64,000 nucleotides of DNA from CPC320 sp002336405 (lineage in GTDB: Bacteria > Pseudomonadota > Alphaproteobacteria > Rhodobacterales > Rhodobacteraceae): assembly GCA_949372595.1 (NCBI GenBank), contig CASIAN010000014.1, forward strand, positions 1-64,000, given 5' to 3'. The translations under genes and the position numbers were made by a program. The notes under the pieces were generated by a model. That model saw only the letters and a program-made list of their open reading frames with translations. It was not told the DNA's origin and did no database searches. Numbering within the stretch: the stretch's first letter is position 1; every line of letters starts with the position of its first letter. Below are positions 35,725 to 46,000 of the stretch, piece by piece.

Positions 35725-36200
35725 GCCAGGCTGCTTCTCAACGTGGTGCAGCGGCTGTTGGCCATCTGCACGATTTGACCCCAATTGAGGCCAGTGCCGT
35801 GCTCTATCTGCGGCTTTGGTGCGAAGGTCCTGATGCACAGGCGAAGATAAATGGCGATTTCCGTATCGGCTTGGGTGTTGAGCAAGGCAATGATGCTTAT
35901 GCTGCGCTGTCAAGGCTGACACAATTGATTGTGCAAAACGGGCGTCGGCCACTGATGCGGCATGCGCTTGAGTGCCGCTGCATTGGGGCCGACGAATCCT
36001 GCTTTGCAACAATGATTGCCAGCGCCGCTGAAAATGACCACGAGGACGCGATGCTGTTGGCCTCGGTTATGGTCAACGCTCAAGTGGCCTCAGTTGCGGC
36101 TTGCCTCGCTTTTCAGGTTGCAAGTGCATTGAAATCTATGACGCGCAGCTGTGATGCGATGATGGCACCTGCCCCCCAACCAGAACCGATTTTTCACTAG
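35721..36200 (+). CDS. Unknown protein coupled to hemP, paralogue of the imelysin-operon protein
   Basis: A 159-residue protein without signal peptide or membrane segments. It aligns without gaps with the product at 297-788: shared YLRLW near residue 29, and the C-x8-C pattern with GADESCFA near residues 90-97. This copy has one additional cysteine inside that pattern (ECRCIGADESC). Its start overlaps the hemP stop by four bases. Conserved cysteines and two iron-related contexts suggest metal, heme or redox function; no known domain was recognised. Confidence 0.8.
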   Translation: MSQAASQRGAAAVGHLHDLTPIEASAVLYLRLWCEGPDAQAKINGDFRIGLGVEQGNDAYAALSRLTQLIVQNGRRPLMRHALECRCIGADESCFATMIASAAENDHEDAMLLASVMVNAQVASVAACLAFQVASALKSMTRSCDAMMAPAPQPEPIFH

Positions 36201-36267
36201 GTAAGACAACTGTGCAAGCGATAGGCACATCGGGTCTGACATTGGCACCATCCACGCAATACAAGGG

Positions 36268-37191
36268 TCACCCTTGAGGCGTCATCCCGCCGCGTGCGCG
36301 GCCGCGCTGCAAACCCAGTTGCCGCTCGCGCCAGATAATCAAAATGCCTGCGCAAATTACTAAAACAACTCCAAACATCATGGTGGCACCGGGGATTTCG
36401 TCAAATATGAAATACCCAATAATCAACGCGCCCAGCATCGAGGCGTAGTCAAACGGCGCCACAACCGAGGCTTCCGCAAACCGATAGGATGAGGTCAGAA
36501 AAATCTGGCCCAACCCACCAAGCAACCCCGCCGAAATCAACAAAGCTGCCTGCTGCGGCGACGGCAGAACCCAGCCAAAGGGGATGGTTAACAACGACAG
36601 CGACGTCGAGGTGATCGTAAAGTAAAAGACAATTGCCGAAATTTCCTCAATGGGCGCCAATTTTCGCAGATAGACCTGCGCCAAAGCTGAAAATACCGCG
36701 CCGGTCAAAACCAGTATTGCACCCAAAGTCGTGGCAATCTCGGCCTCTGGTCCAGACAATACTGTCAGCCTTGGCGATAAAATGATCATCACCCCCGCCA
36801 AGCCCAGTCCCACTGCGGCAAGGCGAAACGCCCGTACTGTCTCACCCAGAAACATCGCGGCAAAAACCACCGTAAGCAATGGTGCCGCATAGCTGATCGC
36901 GGTCACCTCAGGCAGTGGCAACAAACCCAAACCTGTAAAAAAAAGCCCCATCGCCGCCGTCCCGGCAAAGCCACGCCAGAAATGCCCGATAGGCGAGATC
37001 ACACGCAAGCCAGTGCGCAGATTGCCACGCATCAAAAGCCAGATAAAAATGACCGGCAACGCAAAAAATGACCGAAAGAATACCGCTTCTCCAGGCGGTA
37101 TGTCAGCTGAGGTTGCTTTGATCAGCGCGGACATGATGATGAACATCGCAACCGAAATGAGCTTGTATAATATGCCACGCGCCGACGCCAT
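36268..37191 (-). CDS. DMT-superfamily (EamA) transporter
   Basis: A 307-residue inner-membrane protein with ten predicted membrane segments in two EamA repeats. The first repeat includes GEAVFFRSFFALPVIFIWLL and a loop ending FLGETVRAFRL; the second ends at FIFDEIPGATMMFGVVLVI. Such proteins export or import amino acids or other metabolites; substrate is unknown. GGGAGA precedes the ATG. It stands alone, convergent with the hemP locus. Confidence 0.88.
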   Translation of the reverse strand: MASARGILYKLISVAMFIIMSALIKATSADIPPGEAVFFRSFFALPVIFIWLLMRGNLRTGLRVISPIGHFWRGFAGTAAMGLFFTGLGLLPLPEVTAISYAAPLLTVVFAAMFLGETVRAFRLAAVGLGLAGVMIILSPRLTVLSGPEAEIATTLGAILVLTGAVFSALAQVYLRKLAPIEEISAIVFYFTITSTSLSLLTIPFGWVLPSPQQAALLISAGLLGGLGQIFLTSSYRFAEASVVAPFDYASMLGALIIGYFIFDEIPGATMMFGVVLVICAGILIIWRERQLGLQRGRARGGMTPQG

Positions 37192-37252
37192 TGGGGTCTC
37201 CCTTTAAAGGTAGGTCCCAAACATCGCAACGATCCTGCAAGTATCAATCGCG

Positions 37253-37750
37253 TTAGGCAAGCACCCAATCAGGCCGAATGTAGTGGCAAGTGTACCCATT
37301 TGGAACCCGTTCTAAGTAATCTTGATGCGCCGGCTCGGCTTGCCAAAAATCCCCAGCTTTGGACATTTTCGTGGTGACGCGCCCGGGCCACTTACCACTG
37401 GCGTTGACGTCGGAAATCACTTGTGTTGCGGTCTCTTTTTGCGCCGCATTGACATAGAAAATCTCAGATCGATAAGAGCTGCCGCGGTCATTACCTTGGC
37501 GGTCCGGGGTTGACGGATCGTGGATCTGAAAAAAGAACTCTAGCAATTGGCGGTAGCTGAGCTTGGCAGGGTCAAAAAAAACCTCAATAGATTCGGCATG
37601 GCCGGTATTGCCACGTTTCAGCTTTTCATAGGTTGCATTGGGCACCGTGCCGCCAGTGTACCCCACCCGTGTCAAGCTCACCCCCGGACGGCGCCGGATC
37701 AAATCCTGCATGCCCCAGAAACAACCTCCGGCAAAAACTGCGCGCTCCAT
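37253..37750 (-). CDS. msrA: Peptide-methionine (S)-S-oxide reductase
   Basis: A 165-residue repair enzyme reducing the S-epimer of methionine sulfoxide. The catalytic cysteine lies in GGCFWGMQD near residue 10. GYTGG and GHAESIEVFFDP are further family segments. Its ATG shares one base with the msrB stop, so both genes are co-transcribed with msrB first. There is no signal peptide, so both act in the cytoplasm. Confidence 0.95.
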   Translation of the reverse strand: MERAVFAGGCFWGMQDLIRRRPGVSLTRVGYTGGTVPNATYEKLKRGNTGHAESIEVFFDPAKLSYRQLLEFFFQIHDPSTPDRQGNDRGSSYRSEIFYVNAAQKETATQVISDVNASGKWPGRVTTKMSKAGDFWQAEPAHQDYLERVPNGYTCHYIRPDWVLA

Positions 37751-38196
37751 TACAAATCCTCCACTTTGGTTATATAGTCACCATAGCCTTCCGCCACCAT
37801 ATCATCACGCGGAATAAACCGCAGGCTGGCAGAGTTTATACAATAACGCAGTCCGCCGCGGTGCCTCGGGCCATCGGGGAACACATGTCCCAAGTGACTG
37901 TCGCCATGGGTACTGCGCACCTCGGTGCGGACCATGCCGTGCGTACTGTCGCGCAGCTCGGTCACGAAATCTTGCGTGACCGGCTTGGTAAAGCTGGGCC
38001 AGCCACAGCGGCTATCAAATTTGTCCGATGAGGTAAATAACGGCTCGCCAGAAACAATATCGACATAAAGACCGGGATCTTTGTTGTTGAGATATTTTCC
38101 GGTTCCGGCACGCTCTGTGCCACTTTTTTGGGTGACCCAGAAAGCCTCTTCATCCAAAGCTGAAATCACGTCGTGGTTTTTTTCGTATTTTGCCAT
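37750..38196 (-). CDS. msrB: Peptide-methionine (R)-S-oxide reductase
   Basis: A 148-residue enzyme reducing the R-epimer of methionine sulfoxide. The resolving cysteine lies in SRCGWPSF and the catalytic cysteine in LRYCINSASLRF; THGDSHLGHVFPDGP is the middle signature. The two CxxC zinc-binding pairs of many MsrB proteins are absent (GEPLFTSSDKF instead), placing it in the zinc-free group. GAGG precedes the chosen ATG at 38196. It is cotranscribed with msrA. Confidence 0.94.
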   Translation of the reverse strand: MAKYEKNHDVISALDEEAFWVTQKSGTERAGTGKYLNNKDPGLYVDIVSGEPLFTSSDKFDSRCGWPSFTKPVTQDFVTELRDSTHGMVRTEVRSTHGDSHLGHVFPDGPRHRGGLRYCINSASLRFIPRDDMVAEGYGDYITKVEDL

Positions 38197-38387
38197 AGTA
38201 ACCTCGTAAAACCTGTCATTAGTTAAGATGGAGCAGACGGGCAAAAGTCAAAGGTTTCTTTCATCCAGATCAATTGATTGTGATCTATTGTCGCCTTGCC
38301 GCCAACCACAGCACCTACTCCGCAAACCATCGCACTCGGTCTTTCGGTGCCAAACCCAAGCCGGCGGATGAAAATAACCAGCACAAA

Positions 38388-40427
38388 TCAACCGCGCACC
38401 TGCGCGCAGGCAATACGCGGGCGACCACTGGCTTCGACCTGTATTGTGGCCTCAAGAAAGACCTCGCGGGCCTGTGTGTGCGCCCGGCGAATGTCACGCT
38501 GGGCTGTGATTTGTATGTCACCAGCCCCTGCCGTCAGCGCCGCCTCAGCAACCGCATCGCGCAAGCGGTCTTCCAAGAGCGCCATCGCTGTCTCGGCATC
38601 GGCAAGATCTTGTGGCCCAGTTTCAAAATGCACCCGAAAACATCCCTCTGAGGGCGATGTCACAACCCCAGTTTTACGCAATGTCACCCGGCCGACAACC
38701 GCGCCGATGGCATTGGCAACCCCGGCATGCCGGGACAGTATCATCTCGCAACCAAGCCGCGCCCCAACCGCTGGATAATAAGTGCTGGCCGAGGCACCAA
38801 GCCCGATCACTGGCACGTTTAAGCCTGTATTCAGCGCCAGTAGACCACGGTGTCCGTCAAGCCCCCTTTGCATCAGAACATGCTGAGCCAGTTGCGCCCC
38901 TGACAGCCCAAACGGGGTTTCTTCCGCATCAAAGGCGGTCTCTAACAGCGCCAATTCAGTTTGCCGGGTCAGTTGATCAACAATGGCTCTGGCCATAACA
39001 ACCGGATCTTTGGCAAAACTCTCGCCGGCCCCGGCACGGCGACGCCCGAATAACTGCAGCGCTTTACGCGCTGCGGCGCAATCCCAAAAGGTTGCCAGCC
39101 CCAGCACATGACTGGCATCTGACGGTGTCACGCTGGACAGTTGCACCAAGCCGCGCGCCAGCAAGCGCTGCAAAGAGCGGGTTTCAAGGCGCGTATTCAA
39201 GACAGCATCAAGCGGCTGAACCCCGTCACCTATCCGTGTCAGAACCGCCGCGTCGCGAGCTTCCAACCCGTCTATCCGCCCATCTTGGGGATCCTCTGCC
39301 GAGCTGTGGCTAACCCGCCGTACGAAACAGCCGTCATACTCAGCCGATATAGGATTGCCAAGTTGCCGCTCCAATGTCGCATGAACGATATCGGATGCCT
39401 CAACCGCCAACAGGCTCACCGGCAACACCCGCCGCGGCCCAAGCGTCACCCCGCTTTTCAACCCCTCAGCAATGAAATGCACCTCGCTGTCGCCCCCCAA
39501 TCCACTGGTGCGCATTGCAACCGCCTCAACCATTGTCCGGTAAGGCCCGACCTGCGCGCCTGCCGGATCAATTGTCGGCCGCCCGTCGCGTAGAACCGCA
39601 ATATCGGTCGTGGTGCCCCCGATATCAGACACCAGCGCATGCTCAGCCCCGGTCAGCCAGCGCGCGCCAACAATCGAGGCCGCCGGCCCGCTGAGGATCG
39701 TCTCAATCGGCCGCTCCCGCGCCATGGCTGCTGAAATCAAAGCCCCATCACCACGCACCACCATCAAAGGCGCGTTGACGCCTGATGCGATCAAAGCGTC
39801 CTGCGCCCGTCCGATCAGGCGGTCAATCATACCGATTAGCCGAGCGTTTAACAGCGCAGTCAACGCCCGCTTGGGCCCGTTCAGTTTTGCCGACAAATGA
39901 TGCGAGCACGACACCGGCGCACCGGTGGCCGCGCGAATGATCTCGGCTGCTTTTAATTCATGCGCGGGATTGCGGGTGCCAAACTGGCTGGCCACCGCAA
40001 AGGCCGACACCCCCACAAGACCCGCCAGCCAGTCAGACAGCGCCACACCGTCCAAAGGGGCGGCTTCGACACCGGCGTGTGTATGCCCGCCCTCTAAAAC
40101 GATCAACGGATCACCCGCAAGAGCATCAGTCAAACCATGTGTGGCAAGATCTTTTCTATTAAACCCGATATAGACCAGCGCCACACGACCGCCGTGCCCT
40201 TCTACCAGCGCGTTGGTTGCCAGAGTGGTTGACAGCGCCGCCATGGCGATAGACGCGGGATCAACACCTGCGCGGTCGATCACCGCCGCAACAGACGCGC
40301 CGATTCCCTGCGCCAGATCGCTTCGGGTCGTCAGGGATTTTGCACTGGCAAGTACCGTTTTATCATCTTCCACCAGAACCGCGTCAGTATAGGTTCCACC
40401 GGTATCAACCCCTAACAACACCGCCAT
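38388..40427 (-). CDS. Hydantoinase/oxoprolinase A-type protein (HyuA), without HyuB
   Basis: A 679-residue protein of the hydantoinase A/oxoprolinase family, which opens five-membered cyclic amides using ATP. It begins MAVLLGVDTGGTYTDAVLVE, the ATPase-fold opening, and carries the second glycine-rich site LVSDIGGTTTDIAVL near residue 280. GGAGG lies seven bases before the chosen ATG. Usually a HyuB subunit gene follows; none is present here, and the next gene in the transcription direction is msrB. Substrate is unknown, and the protein may work alone or with a distant partner. Confidence 0.88.
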   Translation of the reverse strand: MAVLLGVDTGGTYTDAVLVEDDKTVLASAKSLTTRSDLAQGIGASVAAVIDRAGVDPASIAMAALSTTLATNALVEGHGGRVALVYIGFNRKDLATHGLTDALAGDPLIVLEGGHTHAGVEAAPLDGVALSDWLAGLVGVSAFAVASQFGTRNPAHELKAAEIIRAATGAPVSCSHHLSAKLNGPKRALTALLNARLIGMIDRLIGRAQDALIASGVNAPLMVVRGDGALISAAMARERPIETILSGPAASIVGARWLTGAEHALVSDIGGTTTDIAVLRDGRPTIDPAGAQVGPYRTMVEAVAMRTSGLGGDSEVHFIAEGLKSGVTLGPRRVLPVSLLAVEASDIVHATLERQLGNPISAEYDGCFVRRVSHSSAEDPQDGRIDGLEARDAAVLTRIGDGVQPLDAVLNTRLETRSLQRLLARGLVQLSSVTPSDASHVLGLATFWDCAAARKALQLFGRRRAGAGESFAKDPVVMARAIVDQLTRQTELALLETAFDAEETPFGLSGAQLAQHVLMQRGLDGHRGLLALNTGLNVPVIGLGASASTYYPAVGARLGCEMILSRHAGVANAIGAVVGRVTLRKTGVVTSPSEGCFRVHFETGPQDLADAETAMALLEDRLRDAVAEAALTAGAGDIQITAQRDIRRAHTQAREVFLEATIQVEASGRPRIACAQVRG

Positions 40428-40495
40428 GCGCTGCCTCCATCTATCTGCTTGTGACATATGTACCCTGTGCATCGCCCCGTGCCAGCCCATTTACG

Positions 40496-41533
40496 TCATT
40501 TTGTAAGTCGCTCAACCGCCCAGCGGGCAGCGTCTGCCACCGCCAGATCCGGATCAGCACAAAGGCTTTGGGCAACCGCACGCAATCTGCCCTGTCCAGA
40601 ATTGCCAATTGCATACAGTACATTGCGCACAAAGCGATCGCGACCAATGCGTTTGATCGGACTGCCTGAAAACTTTGTGCGAAACTGCGCATCATCCAAG
40701 ACAGCCAGATCTGCTAAAGCCGGAGCCACCAGGTCATCACGCGCATGATAACGAATTTCTTGTGCCGTCACGGCAAATTTATTCCATGGACAGGCCGCTA
40801 GACAATCATCACAGCCATAGATTCGATTGCCCATTTTTTCCCGCAAGCCCAAATCAACTGGGCCTTTATGCTCGATCGTTAAGTACGAAATACAGCGCCT
40901 TGCGTCCAATTGATAGGGTGCCGGAAACGCCTCTGTCGGACAGGCGGTCAGGCAGGCGCGGCACGATCCACAGTGATCAACCTCGGCTGCATCCACCGGC
41001 AGATCGAGCGTTGTGAAAACCGAGCCAATGAAAAACCAGTTGCCGAGGTCGCGGCTGACAAGATTGGTATGTTTGCCTTGCCAGCCCAGCCCCGCTGCCT
41101 GCCCGAGTGGCTTTTCTGGCACTGGGGCAGTGTCAACAAAGACTTTCACCTCGCCGCCACCCTCGGCAATCAACCAGCGTGCCAGCCGTTTGAGCCGCTT
41201 TTTAACCGTATCATGGTAGTCGCGGTTTTGGGCATAGACCGAGATGGCACCCGTCTCGGGCTGTGCGAGAGTATCACGCGGATCATGCTTTGGCGTATAG
41301 CTTTCGGCCAACATAATCACCGTGCGCGCCGCCGGCCACAGGACCTGCGGGGCTGCGCGCCAATGGGTCCGCTCTTCTAACCAGGACATCTGGCCGTGAT
41401 AGCCCCGCGCCAGAAAAGACGCCAACTGTTCGGGCACCTGTGGCACATCCCACGGGCGGCATAGGCGGCAGGCGGAAAATCCTTGATCTTTTGCCTGATC
41501 AATCAAACGGTTTTTGAGCGTCAAAGGTGCCAT
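40496..41533 (-). CDS. queG: Epoxyqueuosine reductase
   Basis: A 345-residue cobalamin- and iron-sulfur-dependent enzyme performing the last step of queuosine synthesis in tRNA. Two cluster motifs are visible: CGSCRACLTACP near residue 194 and CDDCLAACPW near residue 245. DTAPVPEKPLGQAAGLGWQG is the typical substrate-side segment. A HEAT-like tail follows (DPDLAVADAARWAVERL). It is likely cotranscribed with the GST gene just upstream. Confidence 0.94.
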   Translation of the reverse strand: MAPLTLKNRLIDQAKDQGFSACRLCRPWDVPQVPEQLASFLARGYHGQMSWLEERTHWRAAPQVLWPAARTVIMLAESYTPKHDPRDTLAQPETGAISVYAQNRDYHDTVKKRLKRLARWLIAEGGGEVKVFVDTAPVPEKPLGQAAGLGWQGKHTNLVSRDLGNWFFIGSVFTTLDLPVDAAEVDHCGSCRACLTACPTEAFPAPYQLDARRCISYLTIEHKGPVDLGLREKMGNRIYGCDDCLAACPWNKFAVTAQEIRYHARDDLVAPALADLAVLDDAQFRTKFSGSPIKRIGRDRFVRNVLYAIGNSGQGRLRAVAQSLCADPDLAVADAARWAVERLTK

Positions 41534-41556
41534 GGGCCTATGCTAGACTCTGAGCG

Positions 41557-42222
41557 TTAAAAATCCAAATCAGCATAATGCGACGGCTGTGGGAAGCCCG
41601 GAACTTGGTCAGCCAGAATCGAGCGGAAGGCCGGGCGAGATTTGATCTTGGCATACCAATCCTTGAGGGCTTTGGACCGATGCCAATCAACATCAGATAT
41701 ATAATCCAGCGCCGAAAGATGCGCTGCAGCCGCAAAATCTGCCAAGCTCATCAAATCGCCAGCCAGCCAGCTCCTTTGCTCCAACAGCCATGCAATATAA
41801 TCAAGATGATATTTTATCTTTTTTGCGCCATCCTTGACGTTCTTACTATCGGGATAGCCTTGCCCCATGATCTTTTTAGTCACCCGTTCATAGACCAGCT
41901 TAGAGGTCACATCGCGGTGAAATTTATCATCAAACCACCCCACAAGACGCCGGACCTCATAGCGTTGGTGAATATCAACTGGCATAAGCGACGGATTGGG
42001 ATATTTTTCTTCAAGATATTCGCAGATCGCGGCACTCTCGGACATGATCTTTCCGTCAATTTCCAAAACCGGAACTTTTGCAGCGGGGTTGCGCCGCAGA
42101 AAGCTGGGGTCCCGTTCCCAATAGCGCTCCTCAATCAATTCACACTCGATGCGCTTCTCGGCCAATATCAGGCGGACCTTGCGACAGTAGGGGGACATTG
42201 CGATATGATAAAGACGGGCCAT
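41557..42222 (-). CDS. Glutathione S-transferase family protein
   Basis: A 221-residue GST-like protein. The thioredoxin-fold N-terminal domain starts MARLYHIAMSPYCRKVRLIL and includes the cis-proline/glutathione segment KVPVLEIDG and SESAAICEYLEE. The helical domain follows from about residue 85. SPYC offers a cysteine rather than serine or tyrosine near the active site, suggesting thiol-transferase-like chemistry. Upstream of queG on the same strand with a 23-base gap. Confidence 0.9.
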   Translation of the reverse strand: MARLYHIAMSPYCRKVRLILAEKRIECELIEERYWERDPSFLRRNPAAKVPVLEIDGKIMSESAAICEYLEEKYPNPSLMPVDIHQRYEVRRLVGWFDDKFHRDVTSKLVYERVTKKIMGQGYPDSKNVKDGAKKIKYHLDYIAWLLEQRSWLAGDLMSLADFAAAAHLSALDYISDVDWHRSKALKDWYAKIKSRPAFRSILADQVPGFPQPSHYADLDF

Positions 42223-42282
42223 CGGGCGGAGATTCCACTTTTTTTTATTCTGCCCCATCAATGCCCTGCAAACCAAAAGTTT

Positions 42283-42993
42283 TCAATCCTCGAAACAGGC
42301 TGATCTTTGATCCTTAAGAATAGTTGCCGCACCATCTGCGATGGCAACAGCGCGCGCGCGCACATAAGATGTGGGTTGAGAGGCCGAACGTGTTTTTGGC
42401 GATGGCAATATTGCTGCAAGCCTCGCCGCCTGAACCGCCGTAAGGTTTTTTGGCTCAACCCTGAAATAATACTGCGAGGCGGCGTGAACCCCGAACACAC
42501 CCGTGCCAAACTCGGCAACATTGAGATAAATTTCTACTATCCTCTTTTTAGGCCACAACACCTCGACCAAGGGCGTTAAAATCGCCTCAAACGCCTTGCG
42601 CACCCAGCTGCGCGCTGGCCATAAAAATACATTTTTAACGGTTTGTTGGGTTAGCGTCGATGCGCCCCGTCGGCCGCCATCGGCAAGCGCGGTACGAATC
42701 GCCGCAAGGTCAAAACCCCAGTGCAGACAGAAATTCGCGTCTTCTGCCGCAACAACCGATCGCGCCAAAACCGGCGCAATGTCGTCCATTGGGGTCCAAA
42801 GGGCCTCGACATTTCCAAGCCGTTGCTTTTCTTGCCAAATGTAATAGGTCGTCGTCGGGTTCACCCAATTTAGCAGAAAAACAACGGCAATACTCCCGCC
42901 AATTATCACAATTAGAAATGACTGCAGCCCATGCCGCAACAACGATAATAGCAAGGGCGCCTCGTCAGGCGCTGGGGCCGGTTCTTGTGACAT
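42283..42993 (-). CDS. mtgA: Monofunctional biosynthetic peptidoglycan transglycosylase
   Basis: A 236-residue inner-membrane enzyme that polymerises lipid II into glycan strands. A single membrane anchor lies near residues 25-45 (SFLIVIIGGSIAVVFLLNWV). The GT51 motifs are intact: VVAAEDANFCLHWGFD with the catalytic glutamate, RRGASTLTQQTVKN and KKRIVEIYLNVAEFG. No transpeptidase domain is present. The start at 42993 (MSQEPAP) gives normal family length. It lies beyond the gltB terminator, on the same strand. Confidence 0.94.
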   Translation of the reverse strand: MSQEPAPAPDEAPLLLSLLRHGLQSFLIVIIGGSIAVVFLLNWVNPTTTYYIWQEKQRLGNVEALWTPMDDIAPVLARSVVAAEDANFCLHWGFDLAAIRTALADGGRRGASTLTQQTVKNVFLWPARSWVRKAFEAILTPLVEVLWPKKRIVEIYLNVAEFGTGVFGVHAASQYYFRVEPKNLTAVQAARLAAILPSPKTRSASQPTSYVRARAVAIADGAATILKDQRSACFED

Positions 42994-43033
42994 AATTTCT
43001 TTTATAAACGTCACCGCAGCCTTATAAAAGCCA

Positions 43034-43076
43034 ACAAAAAAAATACGGCACCCCCAAAGCAATTATCCGGGGTGCC
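43034..43076 (-). terminator. Rho-independent terminator of gltB
   Basis: On the minus strand GGCACCCC and GGGGTGCC pair across a loop of about 14 bases and are followed by GTATTTTTTTTG. It lies just after the gltB stop and separates it from mtgA. Confidence 0.85.
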
Positions 43077-43083
43077 TGTAAGG

Positions 43084-46000
43084 TTATTCAGCTGGAATGG
43101 ACATCTCCGCAATCTCCAAGGGATGGGTCATTTTATTAAGCATTTCCTTAGGACAAATCTGGATAAATTTAGAGAGTTCAAGATCCCAGTTTTGCAAAAT
43201 ATCCGATGCGCGTTCACTGCCAGTTTCCGTGGCATGGCGCTCGGTCAATTCCTTCAACTGGTCTTGCCAATGAGAGACCGTCACTGGGCAACTCACCAGC
43301 GTTTCCATGTTCAGACGCGAGGTTGCAACACCATCGGGATCATACAGATAGGCCATACCACCGGTCATGCCCGCCCCAAAGTTGGCACCTATAGATCCAA
43401 GGATAACCGCGACACCGCCAGTCATATACTCGCACCCGTTTGAGCCACAGCCCTCGATCACCACATGCGCACCAGAATTACGCACCGCAAATCTTTCGCC
43501 AGCGCGGCCGGCAGCAAACAGATACCCCGCGGTTGCCCCATAGAGCACTGTGTTTCCGATAATCGTATTCTGAGCCGCAACCAAACGGCTTGCCAAAGCC
43601 GGCCGCACCACAATCATCCCACCAGACAGGCCTTTACCAACATAATCGTTGGCATCACCTGACACCTCAAGCTTTAGCCCACGGGTTGCAAAAGCTCCAA
43701 GCGACTGGCCAGCGCTGCCAGACAGCTTGATCGTCAGATGATTGTCTTGGAGACTGTTATTCATCCCGAATTTTTTCACGATATGGCTCGAGACCCGCGT
43801 TCCCACCGTCCGATGGGTGTTTTGCACTGCATAAGACAGCTGCATTTTTTCACCATCATTGAGAAACCGCGCCGCATCAGAAACAATTTCAGCATCCAGC
43901 GTATCGGGAACCTCGGTGCGGGTTTTGCTGCGATCATAGACCAGCTTGTTGGACCCATCGACCTTGATCAACAGCGGATTGAGGTCCAAATCATCAAGGT
44001 TATCCGCCCCACGACTGACCTGCGACAGCAGATCTGCCCGCCCGATCACATCACTGAGAGACCGCGCACCAATCGAAGCCAAGATCTCACGGACCTCTTG
44101 GGCATAGAACGTGATCAGGTTGACCACCTTATCTGCAGAGCCGGTGAACTTGTCGCGCAGCTCTTGATTTTGCGTACACACTCCGACCGGACAAGTGTTG
44201 GACTGGCATTGGCGTACCATGATACAGCCCATCGCGATCAAGGCAGCAGTGCCGATACCGTATTCTTCGGCGCCCATCATCGCCGCCATCACGATATCGC
44301 GGCCCGTGCGCAGCCCGCCATCTGTGCGCAGCGTCACCCGCCCGCGCAGATTGTTCATCGCCAGCACCTGATGCGCCTCAGTCAGACCCATTTCCCATGG
44401 CAGGCCGGCAAATTTGATCGAGGTTGCCGGCGACGCGCCGGTGCCACCGTTATGACCTGAAATCAGGATCACGTCAGCTTTGGCTTTGGCCACACCCGCT
44501 GCAATCGTGCCAACACCAGAGGCTGCCACCAGCTTTACTGTCACTTTGCAACGCGGGTTGATCTGTTTCAGATCGTAAATCAGCTGCGCCAGATCTTCGA
44601 TGGAATAAATATCGTGATGCGGAGGTGGGGAAATCAACGTGACCCCTTTGGTCGAATGACGCAACCGCGCAATCAGATCGGTGACCTTCATTCCGGGCAA
44701 TTGTCCGCCTTCGCCTGGCTTTGCACCCTGTGCGACTTTGATCTCCAGCTCTTCGCATTGGTTGAGATATTCCGCCGTCACACCAAAGCGTCCCGACGCC
44801 ACCTGTTTGATCTTGGCAGAGGGGTTGTCACCGTTGGGTTCTGGCACAAAATGCGCAGGATCTTCACCGCCTTCGCCGCTGTCGGATTTCGCCCCAATCC
44901 GGTTCATCGCCACGTTGAGGGTTTTATGCGCCTCTGGGCTCAGCGCTCCAAGGCTCATACCTGGCGTGACAAACCGCTGGCGGATCGCGGTGATGCTTTC
45001 GACCTCTTCCAATGGCACCGGAGCACCCAAAGCTTTGAAATCCATCAGATCGCGCAGATGGATGGGTGGACTGGCCTGCATGCGGCCGGCATATTTTTTC
45101 CACAGCTCATAACTGGCCGAATTACAGGCCGATTGCATCATGTGCATGGTCTGGGCCTGCCAGGCATGGGTCTCACCAGTCCGGCGCGATTTGTAAAAAC
45201 CGCCAATCGGCAACACGTCGGTACCGCTTGTCCATCCAAGGGCATGGATCTCTTTCGCTTTATTCTGGATACCACTGACACCAATACCCGAGATCCGGCT
45301 GGTCATACCGGGAAAATATTCCGCACACATCGCCCGCGACAGACCAATAGCTTCAAAGTTCAGCCCGCCCCTGTAAGAAGACACCACGGAAATACCCATC
45401 TTGGCCATAATCTTTAACAGACCCTGATCGATCGCTGTCTTATAGCGGTTGACCACCTCGGTCAGCGGACCATCCAACAAGCCACGATCGATGCGCTGCG
45501 CCAGAGAATCCTCAGCCAGATAGGCGTTGACCACCGTGGCGCCTGCACCCACCAGCACGGCAAAATAATGCGGATCGACACATTCAGCCGCCCGCACGTT
45601 CAGCGAACAAAACGTCCGCAGTCCCTTGGTGGTCAGATGGCTGTGTACCGCTGATGTCGCAAGGATCATCGGCATGGACACTTTTTCAGAATCAGAATGA
45701 TGGTCAGTCAGCACCAGATGCCCCACGCCCGAGCGCACCGCATCTTCTGCCTCGGCGCGAATGCGGGCCAAGGCGACCTGCAATGCATTGGGACTGGCAT
45801 CCGCGGGGAAGGTACAATCGATCTCGGCCAGGTCTGCATTAAAATGGCGTGTCAACTCATCCCATTGCGCATTGCCGACAAACGGGCTGTCAAGCACCAG
45901 TATTTCGGTCTGGGAGCTGCTTTCATCCAGTACGTTTTTAAGGTTTCCAAAGCGGGTCTTAAGGCTCATCACCCGAAACTCACGCAGGCTGTCGATCGGG

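Noticed and set aside
44614..45417. 267-codon plus-strand frame opposite gltB
   Set aside because: Shadow frame in a very long, strongly conserved gene.
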